DNA of 64,000 nt from Bilabrum cf. latius (taxonomy: Eukaryota; Bigyra: Bicosoecida; Bigyra; Bicosoecida). How positions within the stretch are numbered: position 1 is the first letter of the stretch; each line of letters starts with the position of its first letter. Below, piece after piece: positions 1 to 10,050 of this stretch. The position numbers were made by a program, and so were the translations under genes. The notes below the pieces were generated by a model. The model had not been told where the DNA came from and did not search any database. It saw nothing but the letters and a program-made list of their open reading frames with translations. The stretch lies in contig OZ237740.1 in the NCBI GenBank assembly GCA_965178125.1, positions 372,001 through 436,000 on the forward strand. The letters are read 5' to 3'.

Positions 1-273
1 AAATGGAACAACTGTTGCTGCGTTCGTGTTGCTGAAGTCAAGAGTTAGTTCAAAGGTTGCGGACATATACCCACGGCGACTGACACCGACCCCTGAGGGA
101 ATGGAAAGCGACCAATTCACGCCCGAGGAATAGTCACCGGCAGACCCTGAAGGTGCGTAGGAACGGAAGGTTCGGTTGGCATATCCAGTATCCACGGCGT
201 AGGGTTTGGCGGTGATGTCAAGGGAGGCGGGTTCAATCTTGACTGGCTCTAAAGCGTGAATATTGAGGCTCAT
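1..273 (-). CDS. Virion structural protein candidate, N-terminal part only
   Basis: The reading frame starts at the ATG at 273 and is open for 91 codons until the window edge, so the C-terminus is missing. The visible part has no signal peptide or membrane segment and is rich in Ser, Tyr and Asn with alternating hydrophobic residues, as in a beta-rich capsid protein. An exact TATAGTATA motif lies seven bases before the ATG, as for the other viral genes here. Its place beside a penton-like gene makes a capsid protein (possibly the major one) the best guess. That is inference from context; no diagnostic motif is visible in this fragment. Confidence 0.5.
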   Translation of the reverse strand, partial: MSLNIHALEPVKIEPASLDITAKPYAVDTGYANRTFRSYAPSGSAGDYSSGVNWSLSIPSGVGVSRRGYMSATFELTLDFSNTNAATVVPF

Positions 274-280
274 TGTCTGT

Positions 281-289
281 TATACTATA
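281..289 (-). promoter_or_regulatory. Start-proximal TATAGTATA motif
   Basis: Exact nonamer seven bases upstream of the ATG at 273. It belongs to a set of nine exact copies in the viral region. Confidence 0.7.
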
Positions 290-334
290 CACTCCGTTTT
301 AATTTCTGATATTCCTTTCACGAAATATCAAACA

Positions 335-404
335 AATGTTTTCCAATGTTTTCCAATGTTTTCCAATGTTTTCCAATGTTTTCCAATGTTTTCCAATGCT
401 TTCC
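335..404. repeat. Seven tandem copies of a 10-bp TTTTCC repeat
   Basis: The decamer AATGTTTTCC is repeated seven times, the last with one mismatch. It lies between the end of the penton-like gene and the promoter of the next minus-strand gene. The core TTTTCCA is the same word that is common throughout the viral region. Confidence 0.9.
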
Positions 405-411
405 TAAAGGA

Positions 412-1521
412 TTACCCGTGTCGGGAAAACTTAAATTTCACCGATGCGGAACCATGCCGAAGATATAGGGGGTGCGTCTCTCCATAGGAATCTTTCCAAT
501 ACAAATTAAACTGTAGCGTGTCAATACTAGAAGCGTTGAGAAGATCTATGGTGTGTTCTATCTTGGGCTGATACTGGAGAACGGCCTGGTTAATCATCTG
601 GGAATCATCTAGGACACAATCCATATCCACCAAAACACTTTCCGTGCCTCCTGTAGAACTAATGGACTAATTCGTGGAAAATCCAAAGGGAGTTTTGGCC
701 GATACCCCCTCGCTTCTCACTGGAAGACTGCTCGTTGTGAAAACGACTCCGCGGAACACCTGGAAATGTGCTAGACTGCCCCTATCCTGGGTCATTTTGA
801 GTCTGTAAGGGGACTAGGGTATAGTTTCCGTGTATGGGATTGGTGCGAATCCATCATCATCGTTTTCCACCAAATAGTTTGTGCCTAGGGATTTGAATAG
901 AACGGAGGAAAACACGTCTGGGTTCGTGTCTTGGATTCGCTGGACTGGGAAACCGCTTAAAAGTTCTCCCAATGGTTCATTCAATACCAATCTGTATTTC
1001 TGGGAAGGTTGTCCTTCGTGATAGTTGGAATCCGCGAACAGGGAAAACTTTCCATCGTCATAGGTAAGCGTTGGCGTGGTTGCTACTGCTGACTAGGGAA
1101 ACTTCTCCATGGTCTCATTAAAGAGACTGACAAAGTGTTCTATCGTGTATAAATAATAGTATCTTGTAAATGCCTGGGGGGACTACCAGCTCGGCTACGG
1201 TTCTGCGATTAACTAGGGTTTCCAAATGATGGGTTGCGTTCCAATCATGCTCCCGTCCTCCACGTCTTGGATGCTGATTCTGTAGATGGTTTGGTCTGGA
1301 TTCTTGCTGGAATTTGTGGAAAGGTCTATATCTATGTGGGGAATCCATACGGGAATTGTATTGGTGGATATGGTGAATCGTTGGACGCTCAATTTGTAAT
1401 CCTCCACATTTCCGCTTAAGATTGGCTTTTTCCTCACCTCGTTGTATTGGGCGGGCTGATAGGAGTCTTCATTATTGCGTATATTTGCGTTGATGTAGAA
1501 GTAGTCAGGTTGTCTAGACAT
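412..1521 (-). CDS. Putative minor capsid / penton-like virion protein
   Basis: This frame gives a 369-residue protein from the ATG at 1521 to TAA at 412. It contains six in-frame TAG codons (667, 814, 1093, 1183, 1195, 1213) and no TAA or TGA. An exact TATAGTATA motif ends four bases before the ATG. The N-terminal third has a beta-rich pattern (SVQRFTISTNTIPVWIPHID). The C-terminal part has an NLYWKDSYG stretch, then PLYLRHGSASVKFKF. This layout resembles the conserved penton/minor-capsid-type protein of polinton-like viruses. I recognise the pattern, not a catalytic motif, so the call is moderate. It could be another beta-rich capsid component. Confidence 0.5.
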
Positions 1522-1525
1522 TTAC

Positions 1526-1534
1526 TATACTATA
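1526..1534 (-). promoter_or_regulatory. Start-proximal TATAGTATA motif
   Basis: Exact nonamer four bases before the ATG at 1521 of the penton-like gene. Confidence 0.7.
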
Positions 1535-1728
1535 ACTTTTTAAGAAAAGAATAAGCAAAAGAGCGGAGCGCGCTTAAGCGCGAGCATCTTGACTAAAAAC
1601 AGTGAACGGGAGGGGTTTTCAACCCTTTGGGAAATGGTCGGAAGTCTTGGGAAATGGATAGGAAACACTTGGGAATTGCTAAAAAACATTCTAAAGATAT
1701 ACTAAGTGGTTTTTCTGAAAAAGTAACT

Positions 1729-2259
1729 ATGGACTACGCCCTAAGTGATACAGATGTAAGGAATTTGTGCGGGAATCCGCCCAGAGTGAAGGGGTTCAAG
1801 GCGTGTGCCGTCTCCATTATACCATATGAGAACTTGGAAAGGGTGGAAAGCATAGATAGAATCGTTTCACCGTCCAAGCCTTGTATTTTGTTGTATTAGG
1901 AAAGTCCTAATTCAGGTCATTGGGTTGCCTTGTTTCGTCGTGGGAAAACCCTGTGTTTCTTTGACCCCTACGGCGTGAAGCCCGATATGTAGCAGACTCT
2001 AATGAGTTCTAAAGTGCGGAAACGATTCTATGAAAACCCACACCTCGCTAGGCTCATGTATGAATGTCCTTACTCTATAGATTACAATTAGTATCCTTTC
2101 CAAGCCGATGGAGACGACATAGCAACATGTGGGAGACACTGCGTGGTCCGCCTTTGGAATCGTGGGAAAAGCACGGAAATGTATGGGAAATATGTGGAAA
2201 AGGTGTGTAAATCATAGGAAATAAATCCGGATGAATTAGTGTTCTTATTGACGACTTAA
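1729..2259 (+). CDS. Adenain-like cysteine maturation protease
   Basis: The 176-residue product has the adenovirus/polinton protease pattern in order: His in SGHWVAL, acidic residue in FFDPYG, Gln in PFQAD, and nucleophilic Cys in TCGRHC. Proteases of this family cleave capsid precursors during virion maturation. Four TAG codons lie in frame. Two of them fall in the conserved contexts LLY-x-ESPNSGHW and DYN-x-YPFQ. The gene ends at TAA. I chose the ATG at 1729; an in-frame ATG at 1654 would add 25 residues. The promoter motif here is only partial (TATACTA near 1697). Length is normal for the family. Confidence 0.85.
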
Positions 2260-2317
2260 AGCGTTTTCCATTTTCGTCAAAACTATATGCGTCCAGTGAA
2301 ACACTATTATCGTTATC

Positions 2318-2326
2318 TATACTATA
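2318..2326 (+). promoter_or_regulatory. Start-proximal TATACTATA motif
   Basis: Exact nonamer seven bases before the ATG at 2334. It decides the ATPase start, because the open frame otherwise seems to begin later at a TTG. Confidence 0.7.
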
Positions 2327-2333
2327 GAAGGAA

Positions 2334-3245
2334 ATGCCCTCATTCACTTGGACTCACACTGTAGACACCATACCAATTGCGAAAGACACAGAATAGAACA
2401 GAATATTGTTTCTAGATAAAAGGGACGATCACGAGACGAAGTTTGGCGACAACGACGACATGACAGCGGAAGATTTAGAGCTCACGGAAGTTCTTAAGAA
2501 TAAAGTTTCAATGAAGCGTTTGGATTTACTCCGCAAACATTTAATCCAGTCTGTAGAACCTTTGGATAGCGATATGAAGCGGTTCTATGACTTGGCGTAG
2601 GAAAAGAAGCGAAAGGAAGTCAGTCTGCGGAAAGGACAATTTGACCCAATGCCGAGTGGGAAAGGGCGAGAAGTCATATATATTACCGCTCCAAGCGGTG
2701 CGGGTAAGTCTACATGGGTTTCCAAGTATTCCAGGAACTATTCCAGACTTTTCCCAGACCGAAAAATTGTCTTGTTCTCACGCTTGGAAGACGATGAGGT
2801 GTTAGACGCGATCCCGTCTCTCGTGAGAATCCAATTAGATGAAGAATTAGTAGAGAATCCCATTGACATTCACACCGAATTAAAGGACTGTCTGGTGATT
2901 CTAGACGATATTGACACGGTGAATGACAAGAAAATCCGTTTGGCATTGGAATAGTTGTAGGACGACTGTCTGTAGACCGGAAGGCACTCAAACACTTCTT
3001 GTTTGATTACTAGTCATTTAAGCACCAATTATAAGAGCACCAGGATAGTGTTAGCGGAATCCCACAAAGTGGTTATTTTTCCAAGGGCTTCCAGCGCTCA
3101 CTCTTTGCGTTATTTGTTGAATAAATATGTTGGACTTGAGAAACAAGACATTTCTAAAGTGATGAAATTACCGAGCCGTTGGGTGTGTATCCATAGGAAT
3201 TATCCTAGATATGTTTTAGGCGAGAGGTAGGCATACATAGTGTAA
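2334..3245 (+). CDS. Genome packaging ATPase (FtsK/HerA-like)
   Basis: The 303-residue protein carries a Walker A loop (TAPSGAGKST) and a Walker B strand (CLVILDDID). Downstream is the TGRH...ITSH segment and a TR...FPRASS segment typical of PLV and polinton packaging ATPases. It would pump viral DNA into the capsid. Six in-frame TAG codons are present, including 2394, 2598, 2952, 2958, 2973 and 3228; the stop is TAA at 3243. The start was set by the TATACTATA motif. Read with the standard code the gene falls into pieces and loses the Walker B to C-terminal connection. Confidence 0.87.
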
Positions 3246-3252
3246 AAGCTTT

Positions 3253-3720
3253 TTAAAATAAATTTTGCTCCTTGACATATTTACTTGCTTGTGGAAGAGA
3301 CATGCCAGTCTGCTCCATCACCGCCTTTACTACTTTATTCCTTTGCTTCATTTTCTCACTTATTTTCCTCTTACGCCCTTCCGTGGGCTTTTGGGAAAAG
3401 CTTTTACGTTTTCCAGAACCGCCCAGAGATAATCCACCGATATTGGATAAATCCTCTACTGGGGTTCGGAGATTGTCAAAACTGCCGACATGAAAAGGGG
3501 TTTTCTCTTGCTTTCCAGCCAGTTTCTTCCAGATCTGTTTGCCCTTGGCGACTACACCTTGTCCCAAGGTTTTGAATATGAACTTCATCGCCTTGGCATC
3601 ATCCCTCCATTTTCCGCCTTGGAGATTGGGGGACACTTGGGCGATTCTCTCGTTGGCGTCCTTCTGTTTCTGCTACACTAACTATGCCGTCCGCTTCCTA
3701 ATGTATTCGTCAATATCCAT
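3253..3720 (-). CDS. Small basic virion-associated protein, unrecognised
   Basis: The frame gives 155 residues, is Lys/Arg rich, and ends at TAA seven bases from the end of the ATPase gene (convergent). Two TAG codons occur near the N-terminus in a Gln-rich stretch. The C-terminal tail MSLPQASKYVKEQNLF resembles a helical tail seen in small proteins of algal large DNA viruses, but I cannot name a family. The TATACTATA motif abuts the ATG directly. Basic charge and position among capsid genes suggest a DNA-binding or internal virion role, which is inference. Confidence 0.6.
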
Positions 3721-3729
3721 TATAGTATA
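3721..3729 (-). promoter_or_regulatory. Start-proximal TATACTATA motif
   Basis: Exact nonamer ending immediately before the ATG at 3720, with no spacer. This implies a nearly leaderless mRNA if the motif marks transcription start. Confidence 0.65.
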
Positions 3730-3764
3730 GAATGAGCTTTTTTTAAAAGAAGTATGCTCTTTTA

Positions 3765-3865
3765 TTGTTTTCCATTGCTTTCCATAGTTTTCCAAACATT
3801 TCCCTCTGTTTCCCACCCATTTCCAATCCACTTGGAAAACGCTTGGAAAACAAGATGCTCGGCCT
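3765..3865. repeat. Cluster of TTTTCCA/TGGAAA words
   Basis: This divergent intergenic space holds about eight TTTCCA-like words and two TTGGAAAAC words in roughly 100 bases. No coding pattern is visible. Confidence 0.6.
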
Positions 3866-3930
3866 TTGGCCTCCGCTCTTTCCATTCTTTTCAAAAGGAT
3901 CTTTATTAAAACGTAATCTTATAGTAAAGC

Positions 3931-5274
3931 ATGTCATTCCAATCACCAAACGTCCAAGCACTCATACAACAAGCCCTTGGAAAACAGCTAGACTGGGCGA
4001 AATTGTAGGATTTAGAAGCAAAAGACACCGCCGACCTGGAAAGCGAATACGCTTCCTATATTAGGTAGAAAAGTAAAGTAGAACGATTGAAAGAGAGTGG
4101 AAAATATGGAACGCCTTCTATGAGGAAGAAAGCGGACCAAACCAACTAGGAAATCGTGGGGAAATCCATCGCTGGGATCATGAAGGGAGTGGTTGAGGGA
4201 GAGCTGGGAAAAGCGCGGAAAGCGACGGAAGCTTTAAAACAGTTCTTGGGAAGCATCAACGTGAGTGGGGAAATGAAGGAATACTTGGGGAGACAAATTG
4301 TAAACATAGCGACCCTTGCGAGGAAGGGATACGCAGGCTTGCGTAAAGTCCCATCAGAAGATATGAAAATCTTGAATAACCTTAGAGAAATTGTTTAGAG
4401 TTCAGCAGGATAGCCGCATACTATACCACGAGGACTTCGTGAAACACCAGAACGGACTGTTGAGAGAACACCGCAGTTGCGAGAAGAAGAGGCAGAAAGG
4501 GACGACGAAGACAACGACGAAAGACCTGAGCCGACAAGAACGAACAGGCAATTGCGAACCATCCTAAAAGATATGGGAAAAGCAAATATTGATACAAGCC
4601 ATTTACTTCGTTTAAGAGACGCAAAAGACCAGCGACTAGCAGCCCGCATTTGGGACGCAAACAGAGACCAAGGGATAGAGTATGCTTTACAATTCGCCAG
4701 CGGCTCCACGGTATCACCAGCCAAAACACGAGCAAGACGACAAAAGGAAGCAGACATTCCACTGGAAGACCCGCCAGCGCAGCCTCAACCACAAAGAAAG
4801 TCCCGACCACAGAAAGAGATAGAGAAAGATATGGATAACGCATATCAGGCAGGATTCATTACAGAGGATGAAGTTAGACTATTCCAGCGAATTAAAGATT
4901 CCAGCGACAGGAAGGTGGTGCGAGCGTTTTGGGATAGGCATAAAAATTTACCGCTTAAACGAGCCATTCAAATTGTAGACCCGCAGTTGTGGACTGAAGA
5001 AGAGGCGGAAGTGAGACGAATGTAGCGGGAGGGACGGGCTCCAAGTTTCGCATCACCTATACAGAAAGGAGCCAAGAAAGGAGCCAAGAAGGGAGCCAGG
5101 AAAGGAGCCGTGCGAGGGCGCGGACGATTAAATCCATAGGAATCACACATTTTCCAGACCGCTAAGAATGTTTCCAAGAAGGTAAAGGGAGCGACCAAAG
5201 ACATTCAAGACTAGGTTGCGGACGAAGTGATTTCTCTACTTAAATCTACTGCTATACTATATAGCACAGAATGA
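3931..5274 (+). CDS. Unrecognised viral protein with basic C-terminal repeats
   Basis: The frame is 447 codons, from ATG 3931 to TGA 5272, with eight in-frame TAG codons and no other stop. The N-terminal half is helical and polar (residues about 1 to 155). The middle is rich in Asp, Glu and Arg. Residues about 370 to 390 contain a KKGAKKGARKGAVRGRGR tail that would bind nucleic acid. A partial motif TATAGTA lies at 3920. The TGA overlaps the ATG of the next gene (ATGA at 5271). I do not recognise a family. A core or scaffolding protein would fit, but this is inference. Confidence 0.65.
5253..5261 (+). promoter_or_regulatory. Start-proximal TATACTATA motif inside the upstream gene
   Basis: Exact nonamer nine bases before the ATG at 5271. 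It lies within the last codons of the preceding gene, so promoter and coding sequence overlap. Confidence 0.7.
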
Positions 5275-5483
5275 CGGAAGAATGGAGTTACAATAAATAC
5301 TATTACGAGAAAAATAAGGAACGCTTAAAGAAAAAGGTGGAGTGCGGGTGCGGTTCCAAAGTAGCTCGCTACAATTTGTAGCACCACAGGAAAACCAAGA
5401 AACACATGGCGTGGGAAACCGATGAAACCAAGCAGGAAATCCAACGACTCAAGGACGAGTTAAAATGCTTGAAGCATGAATAA
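5271..5483 (+). CDS. Small zinc-finger-like protein
   Basis: The 70-residue protein has ECGCGSKVARYNL-x-HHRKTKKH, where x is a TAG codon. This is a short Cys-x-Cys...His-x(5)-His arrangement like the single fingers common in large DNA viruses of algae. The rest is Lys/Glu-rich helix. It ends at TAA. Nucleic-acid binding is likely; the role is unknown. Confidence 0.6.
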
Positions 5484-5509
5484 ATCTCCCAATATATATA
5501 TATTAACGG

Positions 5510-6685
5510 ATGTCCGTCTCTAATTTATTAGTGCCGAACACATATAGGTTGTATTGTCAGAGTATAACACCCGTTGAAGGTGGTGGAGGTGGCGGAACAC
5601 CGAGTCTATCAAGTGTTCTACAGGTGGGAAATGATGCTGGAAATACTACAATCACAAATGTTGCCCTTCCAGTCAATAACCAAGATGTTGCTACGAAGCA
5701 ATATGTGGATTCCACGAGTGGCGGAGGAGGTGGTGGAGGAGTAACACCAAACCTAACTGCTGTGCTGACACAAAGTGGAGACGCGGGAAACCTTACCATA
5801 TCAAATGTAAGGTCTCTGCGAATGGCAACAGGAGGCAACGGGGAAATCCAAACACCTTTTTCGGGGAACGCCTCTTTGGGATACACCCGTTAGACAGATG
5901 AAAGTGCTTTGTTTGAATACTATGCGAACTATGGAATGGGAAGTAAGAACCCTATGACACGACTTTATACAGGAAACGGGAACGAAGACGGAACAAACGC
6001 CGAATTCATGGTGTATGGGACAATTGAGTCTAACAAAGGGGTGATGGGGGGTATGACGCTCACAGGTGCGCTTGACGGAGATAAACAAAGAGAACAACCC
6101 ACCATCACATTTCAAACCACACCCAGTCCTCTCAAGAACCAAATAGAGGGAAGGAATACGAATGGAACTCCAGCAAACAACTTCATTCAATTCTGGATTG
6201 ATGATGGGAGTGGGAATCCGGTAGGCACGGCACAGATACGTGGAGATGGAACTATGTTCGTGTAGAATGGAGTTGTTCCTTTCACGGGAGCACACGTGGG
6301 AACGCTGGGAAGCGGTCCGAAACCAAAGATTGGGTAGGTTATGTCAGTAAGAACTGCGACGGTAAACGATGTGTCTAATTGCGAGTTTTCATTCAGGGTT
6401 TGCGATCACACAAGCGTTCCATTTGGAGTCTTTAGCGGAGAGGGAAAGGATGGGGAAATACGGGTTAATTCCGTGGGAGAAGGTGCTGTCCTTTGTCTGC
6501 GAGATGACAGCGTTCCTATTTTGGCAGGGGACTATCTGTCTATTTCCAGAACGAAAAAAGGATATGTGGAAAAGTCCAGGAGTTCTCAATTTTCTAAATG
6601 GGTCGTTGGGAAAGCAATCGTAGATGTTGAGTGGGACGACGAGGAGGAGGAAAAGTTAATTCCAGTGGTATATTATTGCGGATAA
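5510..6685 (+). CDS. Fibre / receptor-binding-like protein 1
   Basis: The 391-residue product has two Gly-rich linkers (about residues 24 to 29 and 73 to 79) and a DVATKQYVD segment as in phage tail fibres. Its C-terminal domain begins at TGAHVGTL and contains VGEGAVLC and AGDYLSIS. That domain matches the pattern of self-cleaving chaperone (peptidase G2/IMC-like) ends of fibres and is shared with the next gene. Three TAG codons are in frame; the stop is TAA. The likely location is the virion surface. Only an AT run, not the exact promoter motif, precedes it. Confidence 0.6.
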
Positions 6686-6702
6686 ACGAAAAAAGCGGAG
6701 AT

Positions 6703-6711
6703 TATAGTATA
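6703..6711 (+). promoter_or_regulatory. Start-proximal TATAGTATA motif
   Basis: Exact nonamer eight bases before the ATG at 6720. Confidence 0.7.
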
Positions 6712-6719
6712 TACACAAT

Positions 6720-7499
6720 ATGAGTCTTTCCAACATCCTTCAAGACAACAATTTTGCCCTCAAGTGTGCGTCTCTTACCGCCAGTCAGTCTCTGGAAACC
6801 CCCCAGAAAGTGTATGCGAGAGCATTAGAATAGACTAACAACGTTGGTGCCAATTGGATTTTTGATAGAAACAGTCCAGATGATAATGAAGCTATCATTT
6901 TCCAGAATCAACCTGAAGGACTTCACAAGTCCGTGAGTGTTTACGTGGGGTAGAACAGCGCTGCTGCGCCCATCAAAATGACATCTGCGTATTTCACAAA
7001 CGGGAACCCGCACACAGGAACGATTAGTGTGAATGGGTAGGTCATTTCTGATTCTATGGGAAATTTCACAGGGGCGCACAGAGGAACTCTCCGGAAAGAG
7101 GACGAAGCATATGTTAAGAAGGGAATGGTTGTGGGGATTTCCAAAGCTTCCGTGGACGAGGAACGCCTGGAACGTTGTGAGTTTGAGTTTAAGATTGCCG
7201 ACGCTGGAGATGTGCCGTTTGGAGTCTTTTCCAAGATAGATGAGACCGATGGGAAAGCAGTGGTATTTGGTCTGGGAGAGGGTGGGATTCGTGTCGCGCA
7301 GGAGGGATCAAGTCCGCCTAAAGCAGGAGATTATCTAGAAGTGTCGGGAAAACACTCTGGGTATGCCGTAACGGCTAAGGAGCAAATCCTAGGGAAATCC
7401 ACCGTCGCCAAAGTTCTCGCAGGTGTTTCCTTCTCCAAGTCCAAGAGTGACGGGGACATCACATACACCATCGCACCCGTGTAGTATCTGTGTGGATAA
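6720..7499 (+). CDS. Fibre-like protein 2 with IMC-like C-terminus
   Basis: The 259-residue protein starts MSLSNILQDNNFALKCASLT, nearly the same N-terminus as the next gene. Its C-terminal domain runs from TGAHRGTL through LGEGGIRV and AGDYLEVS to YLCG and parallels that of protein 1, which ends YYCG. Four TAG codons are in frame and the stop is TAA. The arrangement fits a common anchoring N-terminus with variable shafts or heads. The exact function is not proven by sequence. Confidence 0.6.
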
Positions 7500-7516
7500 A
7501 CGAAAAAAGAAGACAC

Positions 7517-7525
7517 TATAGTATA
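7517..7525 (+). promoter_or_regulatory. Start-proximal TATAGTATA motif
   Basis: Exact nonamer eight bases before the ATG at 7534. The surrounding 40 bases closely copy the region upstream of 6720, which suggests gene duplication including the promoter. Confidence 0.7.
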
Positions 7526-7533
7526 CAGGCAAT

Positions 7534-8058
7534 ATGAGTCTTTCCAACATCCTTCATGACAACAGTTTCGCCCTCAAGTGTGCTTCTCTCACGACTGAAG
7601 CAATCTATGGACTACAAGGAAAGGATTTGACGATTCAAACCACAAGGGCGGATTCTGGCGACGATGGATATGCTGTGGTGCTGAAAGCGTCAAATTCTAC
7701 CACTACTGAAACGTGTGATATTCGGTTTGGAAATGGCGAGCTTGGAACAGCCTCGGCTCGTATTTACGCAAGGCAAGGCGGACAAACTCAACAAGATGAC
7801 ATAGATGGGTCGTATTTCCTTGGTGGGTATTGTGTTCTTTCCAAAGGGGGGGCGGGTCTTGGTCTTCCAGTAAGGACTGCGACCTAGATTGGAGACTCCA
7901 CGGATACTTGTAATAAAACAGGTCGTCCAGAAGACACAAAACGAGCGGGTGTGCTTCTGTTTAATTCTACAGATTCTATTGTGATGGTTTCCGTAGGTGA
8001 TGACTCTACGAGTGCTTGGAAGGAAGTGGGTGGAACAACCACCATAACACCATCATGA
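7534..8058 (+). CDS. Fibre-like protein 3 (short)
   Basis: The 174-residue product shares the MSLSNIL...FALKCASLT start with protein 2 but has a different body and lacks the IMC-like C-terminal domain. One TAG is in frame (7885) and the stop is TGA. It is the third member of a tandem surface-protein cassette and faces the polymerase gene tail to tail. Confidence 0.55.
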
Positions 8059-8152
8059 TGTATCTCCAAAGAACCCTAAGGGCTTTTTGTAGAATACCTA
8101 TCCGGTAGTTCAATACAATCACTATTGTAAGGAAATCATTCTATTGACTCCT

Positions 8153-9997
8153 TCACTATAGGAACACCTTTTTCTTCGCGTGAGTAATCTCACAAGCCCC
8201 TTGAGCCTCTAATTTCCACTCTCCAAGGTTTTCCGAGAGCTTCAAGGGGATTTCCACATCGCTCACAAATCCGTCCGTATTCACATAGTGGATTCTATCT
8301 AGGTGCGGTTCTATCACCTTGGAAAGTTTCCGCCGACCAAAAGCTGTGAGGAACGGGCCCAGACGAGCATAGCAAGTTTTATACGTGTATGTTTGTGTCG
8401 TTAGAATGCCTTTTACCCTTCTTCCACCGTCCTGAATGAAGGCGTCTTTAAGCGTTCTGAAGTCCACAACTTCGTCGTCGCTGGAAATTGTCTAAACTAC
8501 CTAGTTTTTCTAGCACAACGCACCCCACACGGAGTTAAGTAGTTGTTTTGCTGTTTTAAATCCTTTCTTTTTATATCCAAAGAGTCGCTCCACCAAACCC
8601 TTGAAGAGACTAACTGCCTTAATACGCTTGTCCTTTTCGTAGATGAGGGCGTTCGCCTGACCGTCCTGAATGATGGAAAAGGTCGCCCCTGTTTCCTACG
8701 CCCTTACTATATCGTGGTGAGTCCAATAATTGTTTTTGCGTGGCTGGATAAGCTTGGGATTTAGGTGTTCCACCTTTACCCTGTAAATCCCGAATTTCCA
8801 ACCGAAGTCCTCTGGGGTCTGGGAAAGAGTCTGGAAATCTCCGGAAAGGATTGGAAACTACATCTATGACTTCAACATGCTTGGATAGAAGCTGTTAATG
8901 TCATATTGATATGCTTTCTCCAGTTTCGTGTCGTTGTTCGCCCAGTTCAGTCCGCCCCCTGATGCCTTGGAAATCCACTCCGCCTCTTTGCGCCCCAAAG
9001 GCTCGGCTGGGAAAAGCTTGGAAAACTTGGAAAAGTAATGCTTTACGTAGTAGGAAGGTCTATATCCATATTTAGATAGATCCATATACCCTCCAGTCTC
9101 TTGAGAGAGTGTCTCGGCGTCCTCGTGGATTCGCCTCCAGGTCGGTTCTAGGTCTTCCTCTACAGAGACTTTCCAAAGACTCTTTGTTTGTATATCTGTT
9201 CTTAATCGTGATTCAATATGTCTAGTTGCTCCGTCATACATGATATATTCGCTTTCCGCCTTTTTCCAGTAGGTGATTAGGCGAACTGACTCCTTCGTGG
9301 GAATACACATTAAATCTTTCTGGGATCCTGGGGAAATGAACTCGTAATGTCCGTTTGTAAGGGAGATGTTCGCCAAGGGGTCGTAAGACTTTCCAGATGT
9401 GTAGGAAAAGTCTCCAGTCAGATGAATACGGATCTTCAGATAATCCTCTACCTCGGGAATTCTCTTGTAGTGGATTGGTTCGCTCCGTCCTAGGTTCAGT
9501 TGGGACTTTAGCTGGGCGGGAGAAATCCTATGGAAACCACTTTTATACTTGCCATTTACCTTCTTGTTTCCTCTAAATCCTACTTGGAAGGGAAAAGCCT
9601 TCTTTAAGGCGTTATACAGACAGTCGTTATTCTCGTCCTTTCCGCCCCTCGGATTGTCCTTGGGAAGCAAAAGAAGTTCAAATGTGTTTAGTCTGCGGTG
9701 TTCCTATTCATCTACATCCTCGTCTTCATATCCCTTCCACAGAGAGGTAGTTTCCTTCAAGTCTTCCGTGGTGATCCAAGCACTCCTTGTCCGCCACCCT
9801 TCTTCCACAAAATTGAGGTTTATCTTGAACTTGTATCCGTCAAAGGGATTCTCTCCGTCCTCGTCGTAGTCCTTGATAAAATCCATCACATCCTTTACAG
9901 TGATTAGCTCGTCCGCATGGAACCTAACGCTCCAAATTGGAACGCCGTTGAGTCTCAAGTTGGTCCTCTCGGGTTCGCCGAAATCAATCTCAACCAT
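8153..9997 (-). CDS. Protein-primed family B DNA polymerase
   Basis: The 614-residue frame carries the polymerase signatures in order: motif A YDINSFYPSML (about residue 370), motif B KQLLNSVWGALC-x-KN with x = TAG, and motif C HYVNTDGF. The N-terminal region has NNDCLYNAL, seen in polinton/PLV polymerases. It would replicate the linear viral genome. At least eight TAG codons are read through, ending TAG then TGA at 8153. The exonuclease motifs are not obvious to me. An exact TATAGTATA lies 14 bases upstream of the ATG at 9997. Confidence 0.85.
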
Positions 9998-10011
9998 TCT
10001 AGAGTATATAA

Positions 10012-10020
10012 TATACTATA
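10012..10020 (-). promoter_or_regulatory. Start-proximal TATAGTATA motif
   Basis: Exact nonamer upstream of the polymerase ATG at 9997, with a 14-base spacer that is itself AT rich. Confidence 0.65.
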
Positions 10021-10050
10021 GACTACCAAATTATACTTAATGTATGAGCC

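Noticed and set aside
1627-1728. Longer N-terminus for the protease from a TTG at 1627
   Set aside because: The stretch is made of the GGGAAA/TTGGGAAA intergenic repeat words, and the ATG at 1729 gives the normal family length.
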